Assembly: GCF_014651055.1 (NCBI RefSeq)
Contig: NZ_BMWD01000043.1
Location: 7,667-47,013, forward strand
DNA from: Streptomyces fructofermentans
GTDB taxonomy: Bacteria; Actinomycetota; Actinomycetes; Streptomycetales; Streptomycetaceae
Reading direction: 5' to 3'
DNA length: 39,347 nt
The notes beneath the pieces were generated by a model, which saw only the letters and a list, made by a program, of their open reading frames with translations, had not been told where the DNA came from and ran no database searches. The stretch's first letter is position 1. Each line of letters begins with the position of its first letter. A program made the position numbers and the translations under genes. Shown here piece by piece: positions 1 through 8,517 of the stretch.

Positions 1-167
1 GCGGTCCGTGGCGACGCCGTGCACTGCTGATCACCGGCGTACAGGAGACCAGGCGGGCGGGGCGGCGGCAAGAGCCTGAGCAGGGACGACGCACGTCGAA
101 GGGGGAGCTTCGGCGGCAATGCGCGCATTCGTGCCGGATCGTGCTGCCGGGCGGTACGGGAGAGCCG

Positions 168-204
168 GGCGGCGGGCAGCCGCGAGGCGCTGCGGCCCGC
201 CGCC
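168..204 (-). terminator. hairpin terminator after the GH81 gene
   Basis: Perfect 10-bp arms GGCGGCGGGC (168-177) and GCCCGCCGCC (195-204) lie 7 bp past the stop codon of the minus-strand glucanase gene. There is no T tract, as is usual for Streptomyces terminators. Bases 1-167 hold no gene I can support. Confidence 0.6.
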
Positions 205-210
205 GGTCCG

Positions 211-3003
211 TCAGCTGTAGGGGATCACCAGCACGGACTTGTCCGTTCCGGTCTGGAGTCTCGACGTGGCGTTGCCGATGGCGCTCCAGACCTCGAGACG
301 TACGGTCCCGCCGTCCAGGTTGCCGGGTGTGCCGGTGGACGATTTGAGGCCGCGTGCCTGTGTGTACTCCTCCCATCCGGAGACCGGGTCGGTCGCGAAG
401 TAGTTGTATGTCTCGGTGCGCTCGAAGTCGCCGTTGCCGGTGAGGTCGTAGCTGACCCGCACCTGCTGGCCCAGCCCGACCGCGCTGCCCGCGTCGAGTT
501 GGAGCTTGAACGCGGTCTGCGCGCCCGAGGTGAGTGTGCCGTCGACGCCGCGGGCCTCGTAGACGAGGGGCTGGTACGGGGTGCCGTCGCGGTTGGCTCC
601 GCCGGCGGAGGCGATGGTGTCGCTTCCGGCGGTGCCGCCGGTCGCCGTGGTCAGCGTTCCGCCGGTGCGGAGTTGGAACGTGTTGCCGGTGGGCGGGTCG
701 GGGTCCGGGTCGGGGTCGGGGTCCTCGGGGCTGCCCGTCCCGGTGCCGGTCGCGGTGGAACGGGCGGGTACGGAGAGGGTCTTGCCGTCGGAGAAGGTGA
801 CGGTGCGAGCCGACGCCGTGTAGTTGTGGGCGGCGTAGGTCCGGGTCGTCCCCTTGGCGAAGACGGCGGATGTGGGTATGTCGCCGGTCACGGTGGCGTC
901 CGGGGCGCCGAGGGAGTCGAGGGTGTTGATCCAGTGGTAGGTGTGCGCCTTGGACTCGCCCTGCTCCGGGGTGTAGTCGGCGTGGCCCGCGTCCCACTTC
1001 GCCTTGGCCGTGGACGGGTCGGCCAGGGACTGGAACTCCCAGAGGATGTCGCGCCATTCGACGGCGGGGCCGCCGTTCTCGCGTTCCAGTTCCTGGAGAT
1101 TGCGGCGGATCGCGGCCTTCTCCCCGCCGAGGTGGAGTGAACCGCCGGTCACGGGAAGGACGTTGATGCCGTGGATCTCCTCGGGGTTGGCCGTCCACCA
1201 GGTGGCGTACGCGGCGCCGCTGCCCCACACCATGCCGGCCGTGTCGTGGCCGAAGGTGGAGGGGAAGACCTGCTCGTCGGCGTCGAACCAGTACTGGGCT
1301 ATCGACTCCGCCTCGGTGGTCAGCAGATAGGTGCCGAGGTCGCGCAGCGAGGTGTCGCCCGTTGCGGAGCCCCAGAGCACCAGGGCCGCGCTGAGGTTGG
1401 TGGACTCGGAGGACGACTCCTGGTTGTTGCCGGCTGCGAAGCCCTGGTGGCCGGAGGCCCAACTGTGGCCCGCGTAGACGTCGAAGCCGCGCAGGAAGGG
1501 GTACGCGGAGTCGGTCCGGCTCGGGTTGGCGGTGTCGCGGATCAGGGTCTTGACCATGCCGCCCCAGGCGGAGTCGGCCGCCCATGCCTGGTCGTACTGG
1601 GCGACGATCGCGGCGGCGTGGACGTAGTAGCTGTAGTGGAAGTGGTGGTCGTTGAGTTCGGTGTCGCTGCCGTACGAGGCGGGGTAGCCGGTGAGCGTCT
1701 TCCAGTCCTTGTCGTAGCTGAACTCGTTGGCGCCCCCTGCCGTGAACCAGTCCTGGAGCTTGCCCTTGAGCAGGCCGAGAAGGCGGTCGCGGATGCCGGT
1801 CTCACCGATCTGCTCGGCGACCGGCACGAGCGAGGCGAGGCGTCCGAGGGCCTTGCCCGTCCAGTAGGTGTCGGAGGCCGCTGAGAAGGGGTCGGCGGCG
1901 TTGACGACGTCGTTGAGGTAGCCGCGCAGCCGGGCGGTGTCCACCGCGTTGGTCTTGGGCAGCGCCGGAAGGGCCGCCGCCGCCTTCTGACTCGTGGCGA
2001 AGGTGGCGGACTCGCGGACCTTCATGGTTCCGCGGGGTGACACGTAGGTGTACGAGGTGAGGGCGTCGCTCGTGTTGAGCCACTGGTGGCGGTAGAGGGC
2101 CTGGAGCGTGCCGCGCTCGCTGCCCTCCTTGGCCTCGGTGGAGAGGGTGTACGTGGCCTTGACGGTGCCGCCGGTGTAGTTCCAGGTGACTTCCGAGCCG
2201 GTGACGAAGCTGTAGGCGTACTTCTTGAACGTCGCGAGTGCGCCGGTGGACGGCAGCACGGCGACGGAGAAGTAGTCCTTGGAGCCCAGGCCCGCGGTGA
2301 CGGTGGACCCGGAGACGGTCCAGTCGCTGCCGGTCGGCGCGAAGAGGGCGTAGTGGTGTCCGGCGACGGTGATGCCGAGGGTGTTGCCCTGGTCGGCGAA
2401 GACCGTGGGTGCCTCGGCGGTGGTGACGCGGGCGTCGCCACCGGATCCCTTGGCGTATACGAACGGGGAGCCGTGGCCGATGGTCGTGCGCAGGGTGCGG
2501 GTGCCGTCGGACCACAGGGGGGTGACGGTCCAGTCCGACCAGTCGTCGGCCTTGGTGTCGGGCGAGTTGAGGCCGGCGAGTCCTACCGTGAGATCCCGCT
2601 TGTGGGCGTACTCGTACTGTCGGCCGTCGCCGACGACGGCGGGTGAGGTCGGGTAGCCGACGTCGAGCCCGCCGGCCGTGGCCTGGTAGGTCAGGGGGTG
2701 TCCGTACATGGGGGTGGAGTGGGGGTTGTCCCCGTAGCGCTGGAAGGCGAGGGAGGACCACCAGTCGTTGGTCGGGACGGGCCGGTTGCGGGCACCGGCG
2801 GTCAGTTTGGGCGTGACCGGCGTTCCGGTGTTGGTGGTGGGGCCCGACGTGCCGGCCGGCCGGGTGTCGGAGTAGCTGCCGGATCCGACGGGGATGGTGG
2901 CGGCGGCTGCCGGTGCGGCGGCGGGGCCCAGGCCGACGAAGGCGAGAGCCGAGGCCAGCAGCAGTACTACCGCTGGTCTGGTGGCGGTGGTGGGGGATCT
3001 CAT
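211..3003 (-). CDS. secreted GH81 endo-beta-1,3-glucanase with C-terminal CBM56-like module
   Basis: Predicted extracellular endo-1,3-beta-glucanase (laminarinase type) of glycoside hydrolase family 81, 930 residues. The ATG at 3003 follows a GAGGTG ribosome site and opens a signal peptide (residues 1-35, ending in an Ala-rich AAAPAAAA stretch). The GH81 body runs to about residue 700. It contains the family blocks NDWWSSLAF near the N-terminus, ELNDHHFHYSYY near residue 447 (region of the catalytic Asp) and NNQESSSES near 527 (catalytic Glu block). A PEDPDPDPDPDPP linker at about 760 leads to a roughly 155-residue domain (VYEARGVDGT, GNGDFERTETYNYF, VRLEVWSAIGNATS) resembling the CBM56 beta-1,3-glucan binding modules of actinobacterial glucanases. 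A LacI-type dyad lies 33 bp upstream of the start. Likely substrates are fungal or algal beta-1,3-glucans. The frame stays open upstream to 3597, but that extension lacks a ribosome site and would bury the signal peptide. Confidence 0.93.
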   Translation of the reverse strand: MRSPTTATRPAVVLLLASALAFVGLGPAAAPAAAATIPVGSGSYSDTRPAGTSGPTTNTGTPVTPKLTAGARNRPVPTNDWWSSLAFQRYGDNPHSTPMYGHPLTYQATAGGLDVGYPTSPAVVGDGRQYEYAHKRDLTVGLAGLNSPDTKADDWSDWTVTPLWSDGTRTLRTTIGHGSPFVYAKGSGGDARVTTAEAPTVFADQGNTLGITVAGHHYALFAPTGSDWTVSGSTVTAGLGSKDYFSVAVLPSTGALATFKKYAYSFVTGSEVTWNYTGGTVKATYTLSTEAKEGSERGTLQALYRHQWLNTSDALTSYTYVSPRGTMKVRESATFATSQKAAAALPALPKTNAVDTARLRGYLNDVVNAADPFSAASDTYWTGKALGRLASLVPVAEQIGETGIRDRLLGLLKGKLQDWFTAGGANEFSYDKDWKTLTGYPASYGSDTELNDHHFHYSYYVHAAAIVAQYDQAWAADSAWGGMVKTLIRDTANPSRTDSAYPFLRGFDVYAGHSWASGHQGFAAGNNQESSSESTNLSAALVLWGSATGDTSLRDLGTYLLTTEAESIAQYWFDADEQVFPSTFGHDTAGMVWGSGAAYATWWTANPEEIHGINVLPVTGGSLHLGGEKAAIRRNLQELERENGGPAVEWRDILWEFQSLADPSTAKAKWDAGHADYTPEQGESKAHTYHWINTLDSLGAPDATVTGDIPTSAVFAKGTTRTYAAHNYTASARTVTFSDGKTLSVPARSTATGTGTGSPEDPDPDPDPDPPTGNTFQLRTGGTLTTATGGTAGSDTIASAGGANRDGTPYQPLVYEARGVDGTLTSGAQTAFKLQLDAGSAVGLGQQVRVSYDLTGNGDFERTETYNYFATDPVSGWEEYTQARGLKSSTGTPGNLDGGTVRLEVWSAIGNATSRLQTGTDKSVLVIPYS

Positions 3004-3035
3004 GGGGCACCTCAAGTCTTCACAGACGGGGGGAT

Positions 3036-3049
3036 TGAGAGCGCTCTCA
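3036..3049. promoter_or_regulatory. perfect 14-bp LacI-type operator TGAGAGCGCTCTCA
   Basis: A perfect palindrome centred on AGCGCT lies 33 bp upstream of the glucanase start. Known: the Streptomyces cellobiose repressor CebR, a LacI-family protein, binds TGGGAGCGCTCCCA, which differs only at one symmetric pair of positions. Inference: a CebR-like repressor controls the glucanase, with a glucan oligosaccharide as inducer. Confidence 0.7.
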
Positions 3050-4122
3050 GATGACCGGAACGTAAAGCTTCCGCAATGGCACGTCAATACGTTGAACACA
3101 AACGGCAGTTGACGGCGAAACCTGAGCCGGGCGGCTTTCGCGTCCCGACGGCTGGAGCGTCCGCGGGCCCCGAACGGACCGAGTCCCGTGGCAGGCGGTG
3201 CCGGGGCACCTTCCTGTGTGCGCGCGTCCGTCCCGTCGCCAGTGCCCCGGAGGCGCGGCATCGCGGACTGCCGGCCGTGTCGCGCAGTCGGCGCCGATCG
3301 CGGCCACCGGGTCCGAGTCGCTCGAATCCGCTGGTCAGAGCTTGTTTCTGGGCGGAATCCCGGCCGTGGCGTCGCCGCTCGGCACGCCGACGGTACGGGT
3401 GTCGAGGAGGAGTGGGAGTTCCGGCCCGGCCCCGTCGGTCGAGGGCTCCGCGGGAGCGGGTCCGCCTCCGTGGCGATCACCGTGCGAGTCGCTGCGTACC
3501 GGGTCGCGATGCGCCGGGCATCCGGTGCGAACCGCGGTGGATGGCCTACGCGATGTGAAATGAAGGCGACCCGGTACGGCGCTCCGGGTGCGTGCACTGA
3601 ACGCGGGCCGCGCTACGAGCGCGTGGGCGCGATTTCATCGAACGGGCCAGGGGCGAGCGCCGTGTCGGAGGCCCGGCCGGGTGTGAGTGGGGGGCGGGCG
3701 AGAGGCCGGCGCGTGATGCGTGCCGCGGAACTGGTGCCTCAGCGTCGGCCAGTTGACGGGCCGGCGACCGTCACCCCATCCGGTTCCCGTACCTGCCGCT
3801 GCCCCTTCCCTGTGCCCGAGTCGTGTCCTGTCGTGTCGAAGGGTTTCGTGCCGGACCGTGCTCGGGCGCGGTGCGGCCTCCGGTTCGGCGCTGTCCGGTG
3901 GGCCCCGATCCCGCGCGAGCCGGTACCGTCGGGCCGCGCCCCGTACGGGTGTGCCCGCTGAACCCCCTTGCTGTACAGCGGACTTGGGGACTTTGAACTC
4001 TCTGATGACAAAGTATGGACAGCCTGCGCAGAAGTCTCCTACCTTGGCGGCGTAAGTCCACCCCACCGCAGCAGACCGGAGCGAAATTCGGCACGGTCCG
4101 GTCCCCGTCCGATGGAGGACCA
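3050..4122. other. 1.1-kb divergent intergenic region, no supported gene
   Basis: Reading frames are open on both strands, but they have no signal peptide, recognisable domain or convincing ribosome site. Composition is Arg/Gly/Pro-rich as in random GC-rich translations. The region separates the glucanase from the PA14 protein and must hold both promoters. Its only visible structures are the LacI-type dyad at the left edge and two dyads at 3970-4014. Confidence 0.6.
3970..4014 (+). promoter_or_regulatory. two dyads upstream of the PA14 protein gene
   Basis: GCTGTACAGC (3970-3979) is a perfect 10-bp palindrome. ACTTTG (3990-3995) and CAAAGT (4009-4014) form a second inverted repeat with a 13-bp spacer. 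Both are about 110-150 bp upstream of the PA14 protein start, in locally lower-GC DNA. They are candidate operator or promoter elements of unknown cognate factor. Confidence 0.35.
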
Positions 4123-7100
4123 ATGCGCCCACGCTTGTTCCAGCGAACCCGAAGACACCTCATCCCCCTCATCGCCGGCAGCGTCCTGGTCGGCGGTGGC
4201 CTCGGGGCCACGCCGTCCGCCTCCGCCGCAGTCCCCGACGTCCCGCCCCAGGAACCCGGCATCACCCTGCGCGTCTTCGACGTACAGACGCCGCTGAGCA
4301 AGCTGTGCACCCTGAAACCGGGCCAGACCCCCAACCACGACAAGCTCATGCCGACCGTCGACTGGTCCTCCACGGCCGACTTCGGCGGATTCGGCGACAA
4401 CTTCGTCTCCGAGGCATCCGGTTACCTCGACGTGCCGAGCAACGGCACCTACACCTTCCGCCTCACCAGCGACGACGGCTCTCGGCTCGCCATCGACGGT
4501 GAAACGGTGATCGACCACGACGGACTCCACGGCGCCGAGCCCAAGGACGGTGCCGTCCAACTCTCCGCCGGTCTGCACCCCCTGCGCATAGACCACTTCG
4601 AGCGCGACGGCGGGCAGCAGCTGACGCTGGCCTGGAAGCCGCCGGGAAAGGATGACTTCGCCGTCGTACCCCGTGAGGCGCTGAGCACCGACGCCGACGT
4701 CGTACGGGTCACCGCTCCCGGCCGCAAGGAGTGCGAGGCGAGCGGCGATTCCCCCGGTGACGGTCTGCCCCTCACCTCGGTGCGCCCCGACCTGACCCTC
4801 ACCGACCTGCGACCGGAGGGCTTCGAACCGCAGGTCACCGGCATGGACTGGCTGCCCGACGGACGCCTCGCGATCAGCACCTGGGGCGGCAGCGACAACG
4901 TTGCCGGAGAGGTGTACCTGCTCGACGGCGTCACCGGCTCGACGAGCCGCGACCAGGTGCGCGTCAAGAAGGTGGCGAGCGGGCTGCGCGAGCCCATGGG
5001 CATCAAGTACGTCGACGGCTCGCTCTACGTGTCGCAGAAGCACGAGCTGACCCGGCTCGTCGACAAGGACCGCGACGAGGTCACCGACGAGTACCGCACG
5101 GTCGCCACCTGGCCGTACGGCAAGAACTTCCACGAGTTCGCGTTCGGCCTGCTCTACCGCGACGGCCACTTCTACGTGAACCTGTCCGTCTCCATCAACC
5201 TGGGCGGCGCCACCACGGTTCCGCAGCCCGCCCCGGGCCGCGGCGTGACGTACAAGGTGAATCGGAAGACGGGCCGGATCACACCTGTCGCGGGTGGTCT
5301 GCGCACTCCCAACGGCATCGGCTGGGGGCCTGGCGGAACCATGTTCGCCACCGACAACCAGGGCGGATGGCTCCCCTCCTCGAAACTCGTCCAGATCAAG
5401 CAGGACCGCTTCTTCAACCACTACACCGAGCCCGCGGGCCCGTTCGACGACAAGCCCGTCACCGAGCCGGTGCTCTGGCTGCCGCAGAACGAGATCGCCA
5501 ACTCGCCCTCCACTCCGCTGCTTCTGAAGAGGGGTCGGTTCGCCGGGCAGATGCTGCTCGGCGACGTCACATACGGCGGCCTCCAGCGTGCCTATCTGGA
5601 GAAGGTGAAGGGCCAGTACCAGGGCGCCGTGTTCCGTTACACCCAGGGCCTCGAAGCGGGCGTCAACCGCATCACCCTCGGTCCCGACGGCGCGGTCTAC
5701 GCCGGCGGACTGGGCGCGGGCGGCAACTGGGGCCAGGAGGGCAAACTCAAGTTCGGCCTGCAGAAGTTGGCCCCCAACGGCAAGAACACCTTCGACATCC
5801 ACAGCATGCGGGCCGTGCCCGGCGGCTTCGACCTGAAGTACACCCAGCCGGTGTCCGCCGCCACCGCCGAAGCCCTGGCGGGGCACTACCGCGCCGAGCA
5901 GTGGCGCTACTCGCCGACCTCGGCGTACGGCGGCCCGAAGATCGCCGAGGAGAGCCTTCCGGTGCGTTCGGCCACGCTCTCCAAGGACGGCAGGACCGTC
6001 AAGCTGCGGCTGGACAACCTGAAGCCGGGGCGTGTGGTGCACGTCCGATCGGCACGGCCCTTCACCTCGGCCTCCGGCGAGCAACTGTGGAGCACCGAGG
6101 CCTGGTACACGCTGAACCGGACCCCCGGCAAGCAGCCGCCCCCCGCCACCCTGTACGAGGCCGAGGAAGCACGCCTCACCGGCACCGCGGGCATCAACAC
6201 CGACCACGCCGGCTACTCGGGCAGCGGCTTCGTCGACCGCTACGCGACCGAGGGCAAGGTCGCCACGACCTTCGACGTGACGGTCGCGAAGGGCGGCACC
6301 TACGACGTCAACCTGCGCTACTCCAACGGGCCGAACCCGTTCCAGGGGACCAAGTCCCTCTCGCTGTACGTGAACGGGACGAAGGACAGGCAGACGAAAC
6401 TCGCCTCCACCGGCGACTGGGACACCTGGTCGACACAGACCGAGAGCCTGGTCCTGCGCGCGGGACGCAACACCGTCTCCTACCGGTACGAGGCGGGCGA
6501 CACCGGGCACGTCAACCTCGACCTGATCACGGTGCGACCCCGTGGAAAGGCGGTCGGGCTCTTCGACGGCACGGCGTCCTCGCAGTCCAACTGGCAGCAC
6601 ACGGACGGCAGACGGCTGAAGTGGCCGCTGACGGACGCGCAGTCGATGGAGGTGTGCTGCGGCGACATCCGGACCATCGACGCGTACCAGGACTTCCGGC
6701 TGCACGTGGAGTTCCGGGTGCCGTTGCTCCCGGACGACGTCACCGGACAGGACCGGGGGAACAGCGGGATCTTCCTCCAGGACCGCTACGAGCTCCAGAT
6801 CCTCGACTCGTACGGTGACACCACGCCGGCCACCAACGAGGCGGGAGCGTTCTATCTGAAGCGGTCACCCGACAGCAACGAGGCCACCGCGCCGGAGACC
6901 TGGCAGTCCTACGACATCGTCTTCCGCGCGGCTCGCCACGAGGACGGCCGCAAGGTCGAGGACGCCCGGGTCACGGTGGTGTGGAACGGCAAGAAGGTCC
7001 ACGACGACGTGGCCCTCGACGGGCCCACCGCCTCTGGCAGGGCCGAGACCCCCGCCGCGGGGGCGATCCGCCTCCAGGACCACGGGAACAAGGTCCGGTT

Positions 7101-7131
7101 CCGGAACATCCGTATCGAACCGCTCGGCTGA
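4123..7131 (+). CDS. large secreted PA14 / beta-propeller / CBM6-35-like / DUF1080 protein
   Basis: A 1002-residue predicted extracellular protein. The ATG at 4123 follows GGAGGA at the proper distance. The signal peptide (residues 1-36) has a twin-Arg RTRRH before its hydrophobic core. Domains in order: PA14 (about 60-165; GNGTYTFRLTSDDGSRLAIDG-type strand pattern), a glucose/sorbosone-dehydrogenase or NHL-like propeller (about 210-590; REPMGIKYVDGSLYVSQ, RTPNGIGWGPGG), a small beta domain (about 600-670), a CBM6/35-like module (about 675-806; LYEAEEARLTG, HVNLDLITV), and a C-terminal 3-keto-disaccharide hydrolase/DUF1080 domain (about 809-1002; NSGIFLQDRYELQILDSYGD, IRLQDHGNKVRFRNIRI). Each module is tied to glycan binding or sugar oxidation chemistry, which fits the divergent glucanase. 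The precise reaction is not known to me. The frame is open from 4015, but the ribosome site and signal peptide decide for 4123. Confidence 0.88.
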   Translation: MRPRLFQRTRRHLIPLIAGSVLVGGGLGATPSASAAVPDVPPQEPGITLRVFDVQTPLSKLCTLKPGQTPNHDKLMPTVDWSSTADFGGFGDNFVSEASGYLDVPSNGTYTFRLTSDDGSRLAIDGETVIDHDGLHGAEPKDGAVQLSAGLHPLRIDHFERDGGQQLTLAWKPPGKDDFAVVPREALSTDADVVRVTAPGRKECEASGDSPGDGLPLTSVRPDLTLTDLRPEGFEPQVTGMDWLPDGRLAISTWGGSDNVAGEVYLLDGVTGSTSRDQVRVKKVASGLREPMGIKYVDGSLYVSQKHELTRLVDKDRDEVTDEYRTVATWPYGKNFHEFAFGLLYRDGHFYVNLSVSINLGGATTVPQPAPGRGVTYKVNRKTGRITPVAGGLRTPNGIGWGPGGTMFATDNQGGWLPSSKLVQIKQDRFFNHYTEPAGPFDDKPVTEPVLWLPQNEIANSPSTPLLLKRGRFAGQMLLGDVTYGGLQRAYLEKVKGQYQGAVFRYTQGLEAGVNRITLGPDGAVYAGGLGAGGNWGQEGKLKFGLQKLAPNGKNTFDIHSMRAVPGGFDLKYTQPVSAATAEALAGHYRAEQWRYSPTSAYGGPKIAEESLPVRSATLSKDGRTVKLRLDNLKPGRVVHVRSARPFTSASGEQLWSTEAWYTLNRTPGKQPPPATLYEAEEARLTGTAGINTDHAGYSGSGFVDRYATEGKVATTFDVTVAKGGTYDVNLRYSNGPNPFQGTKSLSLYVNGTKDRQTKLASTGDWDTWSTQTESLVLRAGRNTVSYRYEAGDTGHVNLDLITVRPRGKAVGLFDGTASSQSNWQHTDGRRLKWPLTDAQSMEVCCGDIRTIDAYQDFRLHVEFRVPLLPDDVTGQDRGNSGIFLQDRYELQILDSYGDTTPATNEAGAFYLKRSPDSNEATAPETWQSYDIVFRAARHEDGRKVEDARVTVVWNGKKVHDDVALDGPTASGRAETPAAGAIRLQDHGNKVRFRNIRIEPLG

Positions 7132-7134
7132 GTT

Positions 7135-7186
7135 CCGTGCCCAGGCCGGTCGGTGGGCGACGCGCACCGCCCGGCCCGGGCCACGG
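7135..7186 (+). terminator. imperfect long hairpin after the PA14 protein gene
   Basis: Nested complementary blocks CCGTG...CACGG, GGCCGG...CCGGCC and CGGTG...CACCG form an interrupted stem starting 4 bp past the stop codon. It probably acts as a terminator. Confidence 0.45.
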
Positions 7187-7323
7187 GAGTGCGATACGGA
7201 CGACATCTCAAGGATCGGCGGGCGTCGAGCGAACCTTCCGGCGGGCGATTCCGTATGTGAGTGCGGTCTCGGGGCACATGACCGGGGCCGTCACTGGACG
7301 AGATCGATCAGCCGGGAGGTGTC

Positions 7324-7935
7324 GTGCCGGACCAGCAGCAGCCGGAGCGGGCGGGGCAGCGGAGCGAACCGCCGGAGCCGGGGCGCGAGCGGGCCGGGCG
7401 CCCGGAGCGGACCGCACCGGCCGGGAGCGCCGGGCCGTCGTCGCCGGAGGGGCCCGAGCAGACGGTGCCCCTTCCGTCGGAGCCCTTGCCGTCGGGGCAA
7501 GGGGACGAGACGCCCGTGGACAGCCCGACGGGTTGGGTCGCGGCGCACATCCGGCGCTACGACAGCAGCGGCGGGAAGGAGGGGCAGAAGTGGTACGGGC
7601 TCGACACCCTGCTCCTCACCACCCGCGGCCGCAGGTCCGGCGTGCTCCGCCGCACCGCCGTCATCTACGGCCGTGACGGCGGCAACCTCGTCGTGGTGGG
7701 CTCCAACGGCGGGAAGCCCGAGCACCCGCTGTGGTACCTCAACCTGGTCGCCTGCCCCGAGGCCCACGTCCAGGTGGGTGCGGAGCACCTGGGCGTACGG
7801 GCCCGCACGGCGACCGCCGAGGAGAAGCCGCGGCTCTGGACGCTGATGACGGGGCTGTTCCCGCAGTACGCGAGCTACCAGAGGGCGACCACCCGCGAGA
7901 TCCCCGTGGTGGTCCTGGAGCCGGTCTCCACGTGA
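7324..7935 (+). CDS. Ddn/DUF385-type F420-dependent nitroreductase family protein
   Basis: A 203-residue protein from a GTG start at 7324 with GGGAGGT just upstream. The first 65 residues are Pro/Glu/Gly-rich, low-complexity and outside the family. From about residue 66 the deazaflavin-dependent nitroreductase core is clear: TTRGRRSGVLRRTAV (F420 phosphate-binding block), LVVVGSNGGKPEHPLWYLNL, then a VQVG strand and ATAEEKPRLWTLM. Family members use cofactor F420H2 to reduce quinones or nitro compounds, often at the membrane. Substrate is unknown. The gene stands alone, with a decayed dehydrogenase on the other strand downstream. The low-complexity N-terminus could be artefactual if translation starts later, but no better ribosome site was seen. 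Confidence 0.85.
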   Translation: MPDQQQPERAGQRSEPPEPGRERAGRPERTAPAGSAGPSSPEGPEQTVPLPSEPLPSGQGDETPVDSPTGWVAAHIRRYDSSGGKEGQKWYGLDTLLLTTRGRRSGVLRRTAVIYGRDGGNLVVVGSNGGKPEHPLWYLNLVACPEAHVQVGAEHLGVRARTATAEEKPRLWTLMTGLFPQYASYQRATTREIPVVVLEPVST

Positions 7936-7959
7936 CGGCGAAGGGGGTGGCTGCCGTTT

Positions 7960-8445
7960 TCAGTGATCCGTCGGGCGTGGATCGGCCGCGGGATGCGCGG
8001 CTGCGCGGCCGCCGGCACCCAGTGGCCCCGTGGAGGTGAAGGACGTGCGGGCGAGCGTGCGATGGGCGAAGCGCGCGACCGCGCTCGGCACCGCCGCACG
8101 CACCGCCTGAACGGCCGGGAGCCGGCCCGGGACGTACACGGTGGAGGCACGCCGTTCCACCGCGGCCGCCTGTCGTACGGCGACCGAGCCGACGGGGTAG
8201 ATCCTCCTGGCGGGCCCGGGCATGTGCGAGCGCAGTTGGCTGGGCCCTCAGGACGTCGCCGTGGGAATCGCGTCTCTGAACTGGTCGGACGCCGACATGA
8301 TCCGCAACGCGGACCAGCACGCGGTTCTGCGCGAGGGCCAACCGCGCACCGCGCCGGGCCAGTTGCCGGGCGGTCGCCTCGCCCAGGCCGCGTGCTGCCC
8401 GGTCACGACGGCCACCCGGCCGTCCAGAGGTCGTTGAGGCTTCAT
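7960..8445 (-). pseudogene. decayed short-chain dehydrogenase (SDR)
   Basis: An ATG at 8445 with AAAGG upstream begins MKPQRPLDGRVAVVTG, a typical SDR N-terminus. The next conserved block, ARGLGEATARQLARRGARLAL, is only readable in another frame, so at least one base has been lost at the glycine-rich loop. After about 40 more codons the catalytic Ser/Tyr-x3-Lys core is absent. A third frame then gives the hydrophobic SDR tail (RRIYPVGSVAVRQAAAVERR, VYVPGRLPAVQAVRAAVPS) ending at the TGA at 7960. The gene therefore has frameshifts plus an internal deletion of several hundred bases. The alcohol dehydrogenase downstream of its start is on the same strand. Confidence 0.75.
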
Positions 8446-8517
8446 GTGCGCACCTTTCTGAGCCGTGGCGATCGCGGGCAGTGGTCGTCCGCGTCGGACG
8501 GCGCATGCCGACGGCCG

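Noticed and set aside
660..740. Direct repeats rich in GGGTCGGG in the glucanase gene
   Set aside because: They encode the PDPDPDPDP linker between catalytic and binding domains; a normal interdomain linker, not a mobile or regulatory repeat.
3188..3961. 257-codon frame in the glucanase/PA14 intergenic gap
   Set aside because: Arg/Gly/Pro-rich translation, competing open frames on the other strand, no ribosome site or domain.
4039..6705. An 888-codon minus-strand frame opposite the PA14 protein
   Set aside because: Antisense shadow of a high-GC3 gene; no start signals or domains.
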